Part shown: one piece after another, positions 7,098 through 7,610 of the stretch | How the letters are laid out: every line of letters begins with the position of its first letter | Position numbering within the stretch: the stretch's first letter is position 1 | Source: Myxococcaceae bacterium | Lineage (GTDB): Bacteria; Myxococcota; Myxococcia; Myxococcales; Myxococcaceae | DNA length: 7,610 nt | Reading direction: 5' to 3' | NCBI GenBank assembly: GCA_018262385.1 | Contig: JAGSPQ010000167.1 | Location: 1-7,610, forward strand | Position numbers and translations under genes: made by a program | The notes under the pieces: model-generated | Seen by the model: only the letters and a program-made list of their open reading frames with translations | What the model was told of the DNA's origin: nothing | Database searches by the model: none

Positions 7098-7486
7098 CGC
7101 CCGCCACTTTTGCGGTGCCGGCGAATCAGCGTCGCCAGTCGCTCGAGCATCGAGGCGTCGGTGGCGGCCTCGACGAACGCCACCAGGCCCGCGTCTCCGT
7201 GGGAGGCCAGGATCCGGGTCGCCAGCCGATCCGCCAGCGCCTTCTCGTGCGCCTTCCGGTCGAGCGTCGGGGTGTAGGACCACGCCAGGCCCGTCTTCTC
7301 CCGGGCGAGCAGCCCTTTCCGGTGGAGGCGATCGAGGGTGGTCATGATCGTGGTGTAGGCGCGCTCTCTGGATCCGGTGAGGCGGTCGCAGACCTCGCGC
7401 GCGGTGATCGGCGCCTTGCCCCAGACCACCTTCATCACCGAGGACTCCAGCTCTCCCAGCGATTCGATGGGTGCGCGCTTGATCAC
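7094..7486 (-). CDS. BlaI/MecI/CopY-family transcriptional repressor
   Basis: This is a winged-helix DNA-binding repressor of the Penicillinase_R family, the usual partner of M56 peptidases. From the GTG at 7486 it has 130 residues, close to the family norm of about 125. The domain opens with LGELESSVMKVVW (10-22), then ITAREVCDRL (27-36), the recognition-helix region AYTTIMTTLDRLHRKGLL (43-60) and the wing ending in SYTP (70-73). A helical C-terminal half, probably for dimerisation, follows. The CxC...CxC metal cluster of CopY is absent and Cys33 is the only cysteine, so it is unlikely to sense copper directly. A TTG start at 7522 would give 142 residues, but it lies inside the dyad and the candidate -35, and neither start has a Shine-Dalgarno sequence. 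It is the first gene of the operon, and its stop overlaps the peptidase start (ATGA). Confidence 0.9.
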   Translation of the reverse strand: MIKRAPIESLGELESSVMKVVWGKAPITAREVCDRLTGSRERAYTTIMTTLDRLHRKGLLAREKTGLAWSYTPTLDRKAHEKALADRLATRILASHGDAGLVAFVEAATDASMLERLATLIRRHRKSGGR

Positions 7487-7493
7487 GCGTGAA

Positions 7494-7522
7494 CGTCTAT
7501 CGGTGAGTCTTACTATCGTCAA
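7494..7522 (-). promoter_or_regulatory. Candidate promoter of the repressor-peptidase-efflux operon
   Basis: On the minus strand TTGACG (7522-7517) matches five of six -35 consensus bases. Seventeen bases later comes TAGACG (7499-7494), a weak -10 keeping T1, A2 and A4. Transcription would start at about 7487, almost on the GTG at 7486, which would make the message leaderless and explain the missing Shine-Dalgarno sequence. An alternative -10 is TACTAT (7527-7522), which would give a leader of about 29 bases but has no good -35. In both cases the dyad covers the promoter, as expected for autorepression. Confidence 0.4.
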
Positions 7523-7527
7523 TAGTA
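7511..7527. promoter_or_regulatory. Operator-like dyad upstream of the repressor gene
   Basis: The plus strand reads TACTAT-CGTCA-ATAGTA, with perfect 6-bp arms around a 5-base spacer in an A/T-rich patch unlike the surrounding DNA. It lies 24 bases before the GTG start of the repressor gene and overlaps every plausible promoter element there. BlaI-family proteins bind dyads near their own promoters. The half-site TACTAT is not the TACA core of S. aureus or CopY operators, so recognition would be lineage-specific. A near copy lies at 6047-6063. Confidence 0.65.
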
Positions 7528-7610
7528 GACGCGATGGGTGTGTCGCCGTCGAGCCACAGCAGGGACGGGGAGCGCCTTGCGCAACAGGTTCGCCGCCACC
7601 CGCCCACCCA
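7528..7610. other. Right edge of window; no gene called
   Basis: Eighty-three bases lie upstream of the repressor operator. On the plus strand an ATG at 7534 opens a frame that runs to the window end (MGVSPSSHSRDGERLAQQ...), but no ribosome binding site precedes it and the residues suggest no family. On the minus strand one frame entering from the edge stops at TGA 7521-7519 inside the dyad (ending RRHTHRVYY) and another stops at a TAG at about 7499. Either could be the tail of an upstream gene. There is too little sequence to choose. Confidence 0.35.

Noticed and set aside
7098..7283. N-terminal extension of the M56 peptidase to an upstream start at 7283
   Set aside because: The extra residues are Arg/Gly/Asp-rich, unlike a membrane protein start, and overlap the repressor gene; the ATGA-coupled Met at 7097 begins directly with the first membrane segment.
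6111..7486. Beta-lactam resistance regulation (true blaR1-blaI)
   Set aside because: The peptidase lacks the C-terminal penicillin-binding sensor domain and no beta-lactamase or PBP gene is nearby; only the family relationship holds.
1..7610. CRISPR array, tandem repeats or insertion sequence
   Set aside because: No regularly spaced direct repeats, terminal inverted repeats or transposase-like frames were found by eye.

Overview
The window is GC-rich DNA from a Gram-negative bacterium. It has an outer-membrane factor with a signal peptide, a lipoprotein-type periplasmic adaptor and a strong third-position G/C bias. These traits would suit a myxobacterium or a related deltaproteobacterial lineage, but that placement is inference from composition and gene content only.

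One five-gene block fills almost everything and reads on the minus strand, from about 7486 down to 365. In transcription order it holds a BlaI/MecI/CopY-family repressor (7486-7094), an M56 (BlaR1-type) membrane metallopeptidase without the beta-lactam sensor domain (7097-6111), a TolC/CusC-type outer-membrane factor (6101-4857), a CusB/CzcB-type periplasmic adaptor (4860-3298) and a heavy-metal RND pump of the CusA/CzcA type (3281-365). Two junctions are ATGA stop/start overlaps, one ribosome binding site overlaps the preceding stop codon, and the last gap is 16 nt. This is a tightly coupled operon. Facing it at the left end is a tRNA-Leu(CAA) gene on the plus strand (70-155), with about 209 bases of unassigned DNA between.

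The window suggests a metal-efflux operon controlled by a protease-relieved repressor. The M56 protein carries a Cys/His-rich loop (positions 6857-6807) between its second and third membrane segments, where BlaR1 has its extracellular L2 loop. The repressor lacks the Cys cluster of CopY. A 17-bp dyad of the form TACTAT-N5-ATAGTA lies just upstream of the repressor gene, and a close copy lies inside the signal-peptide codons of the outer-membrane factor gene, where six of seven codons switch to A/T-ending forms. Together these point to one regulon with two operators. The likely working order is: metal sensed in the periplasm by the M56 protein, repressor inactivated, tripartite pump made. None of this has been tested.

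The pump gene is broken. At about 608-614 it loses roughly 60-70 codons (end of TM8, TM9 and TM10) and changes frame. The out-of-frame read-through happens to give a protein of normal family length, so the lesion is easy to miss.
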